Below, in pieces: positions 1 to 6,963 of a DNA stretch of 64,000 nt (the stretch's first letter is position 1; each line of letters opens with the position of its first letter). The translations under genes were made by a program, and so were the position numbers. The stretch is from Streptomyces sp. DSM 15324 (GTDB lineage: Bacteria > Actinomycetota > Actinomycetes > Streptomycetales > Streptomycetaceae). Below the pieces are notes generated by a model, which was not told where the DNA came from, ran no database searches, and worked only from the letters and a program-made list of their open reading frames with translations. Location: positions 372,001-436,000 of the forward strand of contig NZ_KQ949023.1 of assembly GCF_001514285.1 (NCBI RefSeq), given 5' to 3'.

Positions 1-8
1 GAGCCCGA

Positions 9-60
9 AGGCCTGTGGCCGGTAGATCTGTGGCCGTAGACCTGTGGCCGTAGACCTGTC
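9..60. repeat. Short tandem repeat, about 14-15 bp unit
   Basis: Roughly three imperfect copies of a unit resembling tagacctgtggccg lie just beyond the chaplin terminator. No coding frame or known site was recognised here. Confidence 0.6.
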
Positions 61-73
61 GGCGGGACAGGCG

Positions 74-104
74 AGAGCCCCGGCGCTCGAGGTGCCGGGG
101 CTCT
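74..104 (-). terminator. Intrinsic terminator-like hairpin downstream of the chaplin
   Basis: A perfect 11-bp inverted repeat (74-84 with 94-104, agagccccggc stem) has a 9-nt loop. It lies 26 bp past the chaplin stop codon. There is no strong T-run, as is common for GC-rich actinobacterial terminators. Confidence 0.65.
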
Positions 105-129
105 GCCGATGCGTGGGGGGACGCGTGCG

Positions 130-477
130 TCAGTCGCCGTAGCCGGCGCCGCCGCGCTTGCCGCCGCCGTTGCTGGAGCTGCTGCCGTGGCGGTCGTGAC
201 CGTAGTCGCCGCCGTGCTCCTTGCCCTTGTCGTGGCCGCTGACGTTGGCGCACGTGTTGCCGAAGGCCGGGTTCAGCAGAGCGAGCCCGTTGAGGGTGTT
301 GCCGCAGATGTTGACCGGGACGTGGACCGGAACCTGGACGACGTTGCCGGACAGGAAGCCCGGCGAGCCCACGGCCGCACCCTGCGCACCCGCGTCCGCC
401 ATGGCCAGGCCGGCCCCGCTGACCACCACGGCGCCGGTGCCCAGGGCAACGGCCGCCACCTTCGCGATGCGAGACAT
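130..477 (-). CDS. Short chaplin with a His/Gly/Lys-rich C-terminal extension
   Basis: Secreted amphipathic protein of the chaplin family, which assembles into the amyloid rodlet film that makes aerial hyphae hydrophobic. The 115-aa product has a signal peptide (about 1-28, ending AMA-DAG) and one chaplin domain (about 29-80). That domain shows the hallmark GSPG, GNVVQVPVHVPVN and LNPAFGN segments and paired cysteines C58 and C76. The ATG at 477 is chosen because AAAGGAGAA sits just upstream; an upstream in-frame ATG adds 18 unrelated residues. Short chaplins usually end soon after the second cysteine. Here about 35 hydrophilic residues follow, rich in H, G, K, D and S (KEHGGDYGHDRHG). There is no LAXTG anchor, so it is not a long chaplin. 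The start of the protein resembles ChpG, but I cannot assign the paralogue with certainty. Confidence 0.93.
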   Translation of the reverse strand: MSRIAKVAAVALGTGAVVVSGAGLAMADAGAQGAAVGSPGFLSGNVVQVPVHVPVNICGNTLNGLALLNPAFGNTCANVSGHDKGKEHGGDYGHDRHGSSSSNGGGKRGGAGYGD

Positions 478-609
478 CACGTTCTCCTTTAAGTGATTCG
501 GTTCGCGCGACAGCAGGGAACGCCGTCGCACATGCCCTTCAACGCCGCCGCCCCGGCGGGGTCACGGCGCTTCGGTCCGGATCACCCTTTTTGAACAGGA
601 GAGACCTAC

Positions 610-629
610 GGCCGGGTGCCTACCCGGCC
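610..629 (-). terminator. Possible terminator overlapping the ACP stop codon
   Basis: The 8-bp inverted repeat ggccgggt (610-617) / acccggcc (622-629) has a 4-nt loop that includes part of the carrier-protein stop codon. An A/T stretch (ctttttgaac) lies about 20 bp further on. It would end the bpsA-fkbH-ACP transcript. Confidence 0.45.
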
Positions 630-898
630 CGGAGGTGTGCCGCGACGAAGCCGGCGAGCGTGGCGATGGACTCCAGACTGTCCAGGCTCAGGTCCAGCGC
701 GGCGACGTCCACGCCGAACCGGGCGTCGATCGCGCCGAGCAGGGTCACCCCGGCCAGCGAGGTGAGGGCGATCTCCGGGCCGAACAGCGCGGTGTCCGCG
801 GGGAGTTCCGCCACCACGCCCGGGTCCAGCCGGGCGGCCTCGGCGATCATCGCGCGCAGTTCCCCCTCCACCGCGGGCGGGTCCTGGATGTCGGTCAC
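620..898 (-). CDS. Acyl carrier protein paired with the FkbH-like enzyme
   Basis: A 92-aa four-helix carrier protein whose serine would carry a phosphopantetheine arm. The predicted modified serine is S47 in the context ALTSLAG, at the start of helix II. The residue before it is threonine rather than the usual Asp of the DSL motif. That variation is plausible for stand-alone carrier proteins working with FkbH enzymes (inference). The GTG start at 898 overlaps the fkbH stop as GTGA, so the two are translationally coupled. FkbH proteins load a glyceryl unit onto such a partner. The phosphopantetheinyl transferase at 4786-5496 is the obvious candidate activator. No PKS or NRPS modules are in the window, so this is not a remnant of a visible megasynthase. 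Confidence 0.85.
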   Translation of the reverse strand: MTDIQDPPAVEGELRAMIAEAARLDPGVVAELPADTALFGPEIALTSLAGVTLLGAIDARFGVDVAALDLSLDSLESIATLAGFVAAHLRAG

Positions 899-1980
899 GC
901 CTCGGCGTCCTCTCGGTCGGTCACGTGCAGATAGGGGGGCGGCTTCGGGAGCTCGCCGTGCAGCGCGCGCCCGAGGACGGCCGAGTCGGGCGTCGCGCCC
1001 TCGGTGTCGTCCACCCGGCGCAACCCCGCCTGGCGGAGCAGGATCCGCATCTCCAGGTTGGCGTCGGTGGGGCGCAGGGTCACCCGGAACTCCTCGGCAC
1101 CGGCCTGCCGCGCCCGTCCCATCAGCGAGAACAGGAAGGCCGCCGCCGCGCCCCGGCCGGCGACCCGGCAGGAGAGGGCGAGCAGCGGGATCGACCAGGT
1201 GGTCGCGCTCGCGCCTGCGCCGCCGCGGTCGACGAGTGCGGCGCCGATGATGCCGTACGAGCCGAAACGGTCCGTCATCCGTGCCGTGTACAGCTCGTAC
1301 CCCTCCGAGCCGGCCAGCTCGCGCAGCCGGTCCGGGGTGAGGCCGGAGGAGTTCAGCCGGTGGGTGCGGGCGGCGAGTTCCAGGGCGCGCGGGATCTCCT
1401 CGGGCGTGGCCGCGCCGACCGTGAGCCGCATGGCGCACCAGCTCAGGAACTCCTCCCGGCTGCCGTGGAAGCGTTCGCCCTCGGCCCGGCGCGCCTCCTC
1501 GGTGCGGTAGCGGTCGACCCGGGCGCGTGACTCGGGGGTGACCTCGCGGCCCTCGAACGCGGCCAGCAGCGCGGGCACGTCCTCGGGGGCGAGGGTGCCC
1601 ACCGCTGGAAGCAGGGCCTCGACCTCGGCGCGTTCGTAGGGCGAGTCGTCGACCAGCACGAGAGCGTCCACCGCGATCCCCAGGCTGTCGGCGATCCTGC
1701 GCAGCGACTCGCTCTTGTCCTGCCAGGACACCTGTGGGGCGAGGAACCGCTCGCGGACCTCGGGCCGGGTGGCCGCGAGCCGGTCGAGCACGGCGGGCGC
1801 GCTGCGGCTCGCGACGCTGCTGAGCACGCCGCGCGCCGCGAGCGCGTCGATCGCGGCCAGCATCTCGGGGCGGGGGACGGGCAGTTCGTCGGTGGGGGAC
1901 TCGACGGCGATGTCGTCCCAGAGGGTGCCGTCGAGGTCCCAGACGACGCACTTGACGCGGTCGGCGTCGAAGGCGGTCAT
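895..1980 (-). CDS. FkbH-like HAD-family glyceryl-ACP synthase
   Basis: FkbH-family enzymes take 1,3-bisphosphoglycerate, dephosphorylate it and place D-glyceryl on an ACP; this forms glyceryl- and methoxymalonyl-type extender units (family knowledge). The 361-aa product begins with the HAD nucleophile motif WDLDGTLWDD (about residues 14-23), and a second acidic motif LVDDSPYE lies near residue 110. The C-terminal half (about 170-361) has the FkbH signature around ARTHRLNSSGL and a GNAT-like fold region. The ATG at 1980 overlaps the upstream stop as ATGA, and its own stop overlaps the ACP start. No genes converting glyceryl to methoxymalonyl-ACP (dehydrogenases, O-methyltransferase) are nearby. 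A glyceryl or lactyl-type acyl group is therefore the likeliest product. Confidence 0.88.
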   Translation of the reverse strand: MTAFDADRVKCVVWDLDGTLWDDIAVESPTDELPVPRPEMLAAIDALAARGVLSSVASRSAPAVLDRLAATRPEVRERFLAPQVSWQDKSESLRRIADSLGIAVDALVLVDDSPYERAEVEALLPAVGTLAPEDVPALLAAFEGREVTPESRARVDRYRTEEARRAEGERFHGSREEFLSWCAMRLTVGAATPEEIPRALELAARTHRLNSSGLTPDRLRELAGSEGYELYTARMTDRFGSYGIIGAALVDRGGAGASATTWSIPLLALSCRVAGRGAAAAFLFSLMGRARQAGAEEFRVTLRPTDANLEMRILLRQAGLRRVDDTEGATPDSAVLGRALHGELPKPPPYLHVTDREDAEA

Positions 1981-3962
1981 CGCTCACTCCGGGGCAGGAA
2001 CAGCTTCATGGAGAGGCTGGTGGGGTCGAAGCCGAACTTGCGGTAGACCGTGCGCATCGGCACGTTGCCGACGTGGACCCGGCCGGTGACCTCGGTGATG
2101 CCGCCCGCCAGACAGAACTCCAGGCCCGCGGTGAGCAGGAGTTCGGCGACGTCACTGCGGTTGTCCACCGGGGCGACCGCCAGGGAACGGAAGTTGGCGT
2201 AGCGGTCGCCGGTCATCGCGTTCTGGTTGATGCTCACCCAGCACCAGCCGACGGGTTCCCCGCCCGGCCGCCCGGCGACGATCATGCCCTGCTTCGACTT
2301 CTCCATCGCCTTGCCGAGGCGGGTCGCCCAGCGGACCGGGTCGTCGATGGCGTCCTCACCGAAGGAGACCCGGGCGATCTCCGCCTCGAACGCCCCGATC
2401 GCCGGAAGGTCACGCTCGTCGGCCTGGCGGGTGACATAGGGGTGCGCGCGCTTCTCGAGGGCGGCACGCTCCTCGGGGGTCGGGAGGTGCCAGCCGATCG
2501 TGCGGGTGGTGGACGGCACGGCGGGGGTGACCGGGACGTCCGCACGGACGGTCGCCGCGCGTTCCTGCCGCTCCTGACGCCCCTGCCGCTCCTGCCGCTC
2601 CTTCGGCTCCTGACGCCCCTGTGCCTCGGAGGGCGCCGCCGCCTTCGACGCGTGCGAACGCTCCTGCGCCTCCGAAGGTGTTGGGGCCTCCGCGCGCTCC
2701 TGCGCCCCCGAAGGTGCTGGCGCCTCCGCGCGCTCCTGCGCCCCCGACGGCTCCGTCGGCTTCATCGGCTCCGGTGCTTCCGAGACCAGTCGTCCCGGCC
2801 GGAAGGGGCCCTTCCCGCAGTTCGGACAGCCCTCGGCGCGCAGGGCGGCGACCTGGGCCCAGCGGGCGCCGGGGCCGACACGGACCTTGTGGCCGCAGGC
2901 CACGCACTCGTACTCGCGCTGCCGGGTCCGCTTGTCGCCCGTGTAGAGGGGACCGCTGTAGTCGCCCTGGCGGGAGGCGGTGGAGGTGGTGGTGAGGAGC
3001 TGCTGGAAGAAGCCGACACCGCCGAGGATGCCACTGCCCTCGTACTCGTTGAAGTTGCGGATGTAGCCGTGGGTGACCAGGCCCAGGGCCATGATCTCCC
3101 GCTGGACCTCCAGCATCTCGTCCGGGCTCTTGCCGCCGAAGGAGAAGAAGACACTGTGCGCCGGACCGGGCCGCAGGCCCTCCACGGCGCGGGACAGGAA
3201 GAGCCGGGCGCCTTCGGGCGTGTACGGCGGGTCGGTCATCGCGACGTCGTGCTGTCCGTGCAGCCGCTCGGGCAGCGGGTGCCGCAGATCGTGCTGCACC
3301 GTCTCGACACGGGTGCCGAGTCCCCCCGCCACCTTCTGGATGTAGTCGAGGATCTCGGCGGAGATGTCGACCACGGTCACCCGCTCGACGATCGGCCCGC
3401 CCAGCACGTCGCCCACGACGGCCACGGCCAGCGACACCAGGTCGTCGTCGCCGATCAGCAGCAGCGAGCCGCCCGGCAGCGCGCCCGCCGTCAGCAGCGC
3501 CAGCACCCGGCGCACCTTGGTCTCGGCCGTGCAGTGCGACTGGTCGATCGCCATGTCGGCGGCGGGACCGGACTCCATGAGCGCCCGCAGCCGCCGTACG
3601 GCCTCGTCGAGCACCTCGGGGATCACCAGCTCACGGCCGTCGCAGGTGCGGCAGGTGGCGTCCATGGTGAGGTCCATGCCGAGCCGGGCGACGAGGTCCG
3701 AGCCGGCCTCGGTCAGCCGGCTGGGGCGCTCCTTGGTGACGAGACCGCGGCGCCGCAGTTCGTTCCCCAGGGCGGCGACGATCGGCACCGGCAGGCCGGT
3801 GGCCCGGCTGAGGTCCTTGGTGGAGGCGGGGGCCAGACGGCGCAGCGCACGCAGCACGGACCGCACCCCGGGCGGGCCCTCCTGAAGCCGGACGGCGTCC
3901 GCGACTTCCGTGAGCAGTTGATCGGCGGTGGTACTCCGGGGGTGCCGACGCGCGTTCGTCAC
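1977..3962 (-). CDS. Branched-chain polyamine synthase (BpsA/DUF43-like) fused to a GNAT acyltransferase
   Basis: A 661-aa fusion. Residues about 35-95 form a winged-helix-like N-terminal domain. About 100-395 match the BpsA family, which in thermophilic archaea transfers aminopropyl groups from decarboxylated AdoMet to spermidine nitrogen. Visible motifs are GDDD (171-174), VVDIS (198-201) and DPPYT (244-248), plus CxxC pairs CRTC (104-107), CVAC (353-356) and CPNC (379-382) that suggest zinc ribbons. A linker of about 100 residues (395-500) has repeats of the type SGAQERAEAP. The C-terminal 150 residues are a GNAT domain (FRSLAVAP, then HVGNVPMRTVYRKFGF). The GTG start at 3962 has GGAG 7 nt upstream. 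It is the first gene of a three-gene coupled operon with fkbH and the ACP. I infer that one polypeptide builds and then acylates an aminopropylated amine. Substrate and order are unknown. Confidence 0.85.
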   Translation of the reverse strand: MTNARRHPRSTTADQLLTEVADAVRLQEGPPGVRSVLRALRRLAPASTKDLSRATGLPVPIVAALGNELRRRGLVTKERPSRLTEAGSDLVARLGMDLTMDATCRTCDGRELVIPEVLDEAVRRLRALMESGPAADMAIDQSHCTAETKVRRVLALLTAGALPGGSLLLIGDDDLVSLAVAVVGDVLGGPIVERVTVVDISAEILDYIQKVAGGLGTRVETVQHDLRHPLPERLHGQHDVAMTDPPYTPEGARLFLSRAVEGLRPGPAHSVFFSFGGKSPDEMLEVQREIMALGLVTHGYIRNFNEYEGSGILGGVGFFQQLLTTTSTASRQGDYSGPLYTGDKRTRQREYECVACGHKVRVGPGARWAQVAALRAEGCPNCGKGPFRPGRLVSEAPEPMKPTEPSGAQERAEAPAPSGAQERAEAPTPSEAQERSHASKAAAPSEAQGRQEPKERQERQGRQERQERAATVRADVPVTPAVPSTTRTIGWHLPTPEERAALEKRAHPYVTRQADERDLPAIGAFEAEIARVSFGEDAIDDPVRWATRLGKAMEKSKQGMIVAGRPGGEPVGWCWVSINQNAMTGDRYANFRSLAVAPVDNRSDVAELLLTAGLEFCLAGGITEVTGRVHVGNVPMRTVYRKFGFDPTSLSMKLFLPRSER

Positions 3963-4376
3963 AATGCTGCTCCAGGGAAGCTGATGGATTCCGTGGGTAT
4001 CGAGTATACGGGCTGGTAGGCGCCCCGATCGGACGTGGTACGGCGACCGCGAATGCGGAGAGGGAAGGGCAATTCCGGTGACGGGCCCCCACCCTTCCGG
4101 CAGGCGGCATTCCGCACCCCGGAGGGAATGTTTTAGCGGAAGGGTTTACCGGAAGCGGTTACCGGAATTCCCCCCATCGTTTCCGGCCGAATATGCCCCC
4201 GGTCTTCCCGCCCCCTTGACGGGAAGCGCTCGCGAGCCCCATAGCGCCCCGGATGCTAGGCTTGGCCCGACCGAGCGCCAGCAACCGGCCTCGCGACCTT
4301 CCTCTTCAGCCGCGCGGACCAGCGCTGATCTATCTGAAAGGAGACGGGGGCAGCGGTTCCTCACCCCCGGTTCCCC
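3963..4376. promoter_or_regulatory. Divergent promoter region between the bpsA fusion and the speD-like gene
   Basis: This 414-bp gap drives both arms of the locus. Direct repeats gtttaccggaa (4144-4154) and ggttaccggaa (4157-4167) are 13 bp apart, a possible operator. TAGGCT at 4257-4262, in a tgcTAGGCTTGG context, is a plausible -10 for the plus-strand gene; no convincing -35 is correctly spaced. No credible open reading frame lies in the gap. Confidence 0.45.
4337..4376 (+). promoter_or_regulatory. Ribosome binding site separated from its start by a hairpin
   Basis: The only good Shine-Dalgarno, AAAGGAG (4337-4343), is 33 nt from the ATG at 4377, too far for normal use. A 6-bp GC stem, cggggg (4345-4350) with cccccg (4364-4369), lies between them. 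If it folds, the effective spacing becomes 8 nt. No in-frame alternative start exists before an upstream stop at 4335. The structure may therefore set or regulate translation of the speD-like gene. Confidence 0.5.
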
Positions 4377-4757
4377 ATGACCAACTCCACCGACCTCGCC
4401 ACCGAGGGCATAAACGTCGACGATCTCTGCTCTTATGCCGTCGACGTATGGGTGAGCGACCACAGCATCCTGACCGACGAGGAGCGCCTCCTCCAGGTGC
4501 TGCGCACGGCCGCCGAAAAGGGAAACGCCACGGTACTCGGTGAGGCTTCCCACGTTTTCCCGAACGGCGCCGTGACCGCCATTCTCCTGCTTTCCGCCTC
4601 GCATCTGAGCATTCACACCTGGCCCGAATTCAGCCTGGCGAACGTCGACCTGCTCGCGTACGGCCGGCTGAACGGCGAGCGGATGATGCAGAGCGTGGAG
4701 CTGGGCCTTTCGCCGACGAAGATCAACGTCACGCGCATGCTGCGCGCCGTGCACTGA
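4377..4757 (+). CDS. speD: SpeD-like pyruvoyl-dependent decarboxylase lacking the canonical catalytic cysteine
   Basis: AdoMet decarboxylase proenzymes self-cleave at a serine to make a pyruvoyl cofactor and supply the aminopropyl donor for polyamines. This 126-aa protein has the normal length of the short bacterial/archaeal class and the diagnostic SHLSIHTWPE (75-84), with S75 as the cleavage serine and H80 as the processing histidine. Aligned without gaps to the Thermotoga maritima enzyme from memory, the catalytic proton-donor Cys83 corresponds to Y95, and Glu62 just before the cleavage serine is A74. True AdoMet decarboxylase activity is therefore uncertain. SpeD homologues are known to have become arginine or ornithine decarboxylases in some lineages. 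It is divergent from the bpsA fusion and upstream of the PPTase, so I assign it to the same pathway. Confidence 0.85.
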   Translation: MTNSTDLATEGINVDDLCSYAVDVWVSDHSILTDEERLLQVLRTAAEKGNATVLGEASHVFPNGAVTAILLLSASHLSIHTWPEFSLANVDLLAYGRLNGERMMQSVELGLSPTKINVTRMLRAVH

Positions 4758-4785
4758 CCTTCTCCCTCGTCCTCCTGTCCCCGGC

Positions 4786-5496
4786 ATGCATTCCGTGCAG
4801 GTCTCGTGGGCGCGCTCGGCCGACGCCCACGAGGAACTGCTGGCCACGCTCGACCTTGTGGAGCGCGCCCGCTGGTCGGCGACGGTGGACCCCGCCACCC
4901 GTGACCGCTTCCTCGTCGGCTGTGCCCTGAGCCGCCGGCTCCTGGGCGAGCTGCTCGGCGTACCCCCCGAGGACGTCCCCCTGCGGCGCGTCTGCCCGAC
5001 CTGCGGCGGACCGCACGGCAAGCCCCGGCTGGCCGTACCTGCCGGGTACGCCGGGTACGCCGAGTACGACTTCTCGGTCACCCACAGCGGCGATGTCGTC
5101 GGGGTGGCCGTGTGCCGGGGCGCCCGGGTGGGCCTCGACGTCGAGGAGGCCGGCACCCCCCTCGACGTCGACGCCGCGGCCCGCACCGCCCTCTCCGCCC
5201 GCGAGTCGGCCGCCCTGTACGCCCTCCCCCCGGACGCACGGGGGGCCGCCTTCCTGCGGATCTGGACGCGGAAGGAGGCGGTGCTCAAGGCACTCGGCGT
5301 GGGCCTGCGCGCACCCCTGCGGCAGTTGGAGGTCTCCGCCCCCGACACCGCCCCGGCGGTACTGACCTGGCCGGACCGGCTCGCCGCTCCCAGCCCCACG
5401 CCCCTGACGGACCTGACGGACCTGACGGACCTGACGGTGAACGGCCTCCACCCGGCGGCGCTGGCGGTGATCCCCCCGGCCGTCCGAACGGCATGA
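4786..5496 (+). CDS. Sfp-type 4'-phosphopantetheinyl transferase
   Basis: Transfers phosphopantetheine from coenzyme A to a carrier-protein serine. The 236-aa product has the family motifs GLDVEE (Mg-binding G-x-D-x-E) and FLRIWTRKEAVLKALG (the W..KEA motif), plus the N-terminal substrate motif around FSVTHSGDVV. A CPTCGGPHGKPRL segment is typical of this family. It starts 28 bp after the speD-like stop, so it is probably cotranscribed. The ACP at 620-898 in the same locus is the natural substrate, although Streptomyces PPTases can be promiscuous. Near the C-terminus, four tandem 9-bp units (5404-5439) encode LTDLTDLTDLT. Confidence 0.92.
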   Translation: MHSVQVSWARSADAHEELLATLDLVERARWSATVDPATRDRFLVGCALSRRLLGELLGVPPEDVPLRRVCPTCGGPHGKPRLAVPAGYAGYAEYDFSVTHSGDVVGVAVCRGARVGLDVEEAGTPLDVDAAARTALSARESAALYALPPDARGAAFLRIWTRKEAVLKALGVGLRAPLRQLEVSAPDTAPAVLTWPDRLAAPSPTPLTDLTDLTDLTVNGLHPAALAVIPPAVRTA

Positions 5497-5567
5497 AAAA
5501 CCCCTGCGACCGACGAGGACGAGGGCACACGCACGTGCTCCGGCTGATGGCAGTAGGCCGTTGGAGA

Positions 5568-5768
5568 TCAGCGGAACAGCTGCGGCACCGGGCAGACCTC
5601 CAACGGCTCCTCGGGCCGGTCGGCCCAGCCCCACCAGACATGCCGACCTGCACACCTCCACAGCGACCGGCAGGCCCGTCGGCCGTCGTCGTCCCGCCCG
5701 GACAGTACGAGGCCACCGGATTCCATGGGCAGGCCGCAGTCGGGACAGGCCGGAGCGTGGTGGGTCAT
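5568..5768 (-). CDS. Small cysteine-rich protein of unknown function
   Basis: A 66-aa product with two cysteine pairs, CPDC near the N-terminus and C..LWRC in the middle, followed by a Trp-rich stretch (HVWWGWADRPEEP). It looks like a small zinc-binding protein. No catalytic motif is recognised. TAGGGT lies about 10 nt upstream of the ATG on this strand, which could be a -10 element of a nearly leaderless transcript. It is convergent with the PPTase. I judge it real from its composition and clean start, not from a recognised family. Confidence 0.6.
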   Translation of the reverse strand: MTHHAPACPDCGLPMESGGLVLSGRDDDGRRACRSLWRCAGRHVWWGWADRPEEPLEVCPVPQLFR

Positions 5769-6106
5769 GCAGCGGACCCTAACGCTGCTGACCCCGTGGG
5801 TGCGGCGAGTGGAGGCGGAGCCGGGCCTCGACGCACTGGGTCTGGAAGGATCTCCCCCATGCTCGAAGAGAAGCTCGACGCGCGGGCTTGACCGGGCTCA
5901 CAGCGGCGCTCGGCAGAGTTCTGCCCGCGATCGATGACGAGTACGGGGCCAAGCACAACACGCATGTGCACGACATGGCCATGCTGGCGGCCGAGATCGA
6001 GACCTCGCGCGACGAGCAGACCTCCAACCGCCGTTCCCTGGACGGGGCCCCACCCTGCCCGGCGTGGCACCATGCTCCCTCCAACACACCGTTCCATGGG
6101 GGAGAC

Positions 6107-6559
6107 ATGCGTATCCGCGCGGCCATCACACTCGCCACCGCCCTACTCGCCACCCTCGCCGCCTGTTCATCGTCCAGCGACGACAAAGCCGAGCCCCCGA
6201 AGCGCAGCACCACCACGGTCGCCGAGACGCCGACCACCACCCCGACGCCGCCCGACGCCATCGAACTGGAGCGCGTCGCGGACACCTACGTGAACCTCTA
6301 CTTCGGAGGGGACGGGGAGGGGGCGTACGCCTTCCTGTCGAAGCGCTGCCGCGCCAAGGCGGGCTCGGCCAGTTTCGCGGCCACCGTGGAGCAGGCAGCG
6401 AAGGCGTACGGTCCCGACCACCCGGCGACGGACGTGCACGCCACCGTCTCAGGGGACACGGGCCGCGTCTCGTACAAGGTGAGGGGCCTGCCGAAGCTCG
6501 ACCAGCAGGGGCAGCCGTGGACGGTTGAGGGCGGTGCCTGGAAGTACGACGCCTGCTGA
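6107..6559 (+). CDS. Putative lipoprotein, unknown function
   Basis: A 150-aa exported protein with a type II signal peptide. MRIRAA leads to a hydrophobic stretch ending in lipobox LAAC, after which come Ser-rich and Thr/Pro-rich (TTTPTPPD) spacer residues. The remaining ~90 residues resemble a small alpha/beta domain of the NTF2/DUF4878-like type (ERVADTYVNLYFGGDGEGAYAFLS), but this is a weak impression. The ATG at 6107 is chosen because GGGGGAGAC precedes it and the signal peptide starts there. A longer frame from 5888 adds residues unlike any signal sequence. The region 5859-6060 just upstream contains a disrupted frame and may be a decayed gene. Confidence 0.8.
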   Translation: MRIRAAITLATALLATLAACSSSSDDKAEPPKRSTTTVAETPTTTPTPPDAIELERVADTYVNLYFGGDGEGAYAFLSKRCRAKAGSASFAATVEQAAKAYGPDHPATDVHATVSGDTGRVSYKVRGLPKLDQQGQPWTVEGGAWKYDAC

Positions 6560-6963
6560 CTCCGCATCAACGCCTGCCTGTGAACCGCCCGTTCGGCTTT
6601 CCCGCGTGGAACCCTTCCCAGACGGACGCTGTACTGCGCCGAGGGGTGCCGTCACGCGTGGCACCACCTGCCGGGTCCGCCGCTGGACGCGGAGAGGTCG
6701 GCCAGCGGTTGATCGGAATCTCGTGAGGTTGCCCGCAGACCCGAAGACAAGGCGCCCCGATCCGATGCGGGACCCGGTCCGGGTGTACGCAGGCTGGTCG
6801 AGAAGCTGTTGGAGACTCCCAGCCTGAGCGGTGCGTGGCTGAGCGGCTGCCATGTCCGCCGAGTCCTCGTGCGGTCACCGCACCGGTGACCTGTGCGACG
6901 GCTGTGACGTGTCTCACCGGAACCCGCCCGCACCGAACGTCAGTGCAAGACGTGACCACAGAT
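6560..6963 (+). promoter_or_regulatory. Upstream region of the ECF sigma operon with a candidate ECF promoter
   Basis: No gene is seen in most of this 404-bp stretch. Near its end, GGAACC (6919-6924) and CGTCA (6938-6942) place AAC 16 nt from TC, the geometry of many ECF promoters. Transcription would start near 6948, a few bases before the possible GTG (6952) or ATG (6964) starts. I infer autoregulation by the sigma factor encoded next. Confidence 0.4.

Noticed and set aside
620..1980. ACP and FkbH genes as the edge of a polyketide cluster
   Set aside because: No ketosynthase, acyltransferase or module is in the window; the neighbours are polyamine-type enzymes.
4216..4246. TTGACG (4216-4221) with ATAGCG (4241-4246) as a vegetative promoter for the speD-like gene
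   Set aside because: The spacing is 19 nt and the -10 is poor; the TAGGCT at 4257-4262 looks a better -10 but lacks a -35, so no firm promoter is called.
5859..6106. Possible frameshifted gene reading MLEEKLDARA then a second frame containing PAIDDEYGAKHNTHVHDM
   Set aside because: The two pieces could be one decayed gene, but I recognise no family, so it is not listed as a pseudogene.
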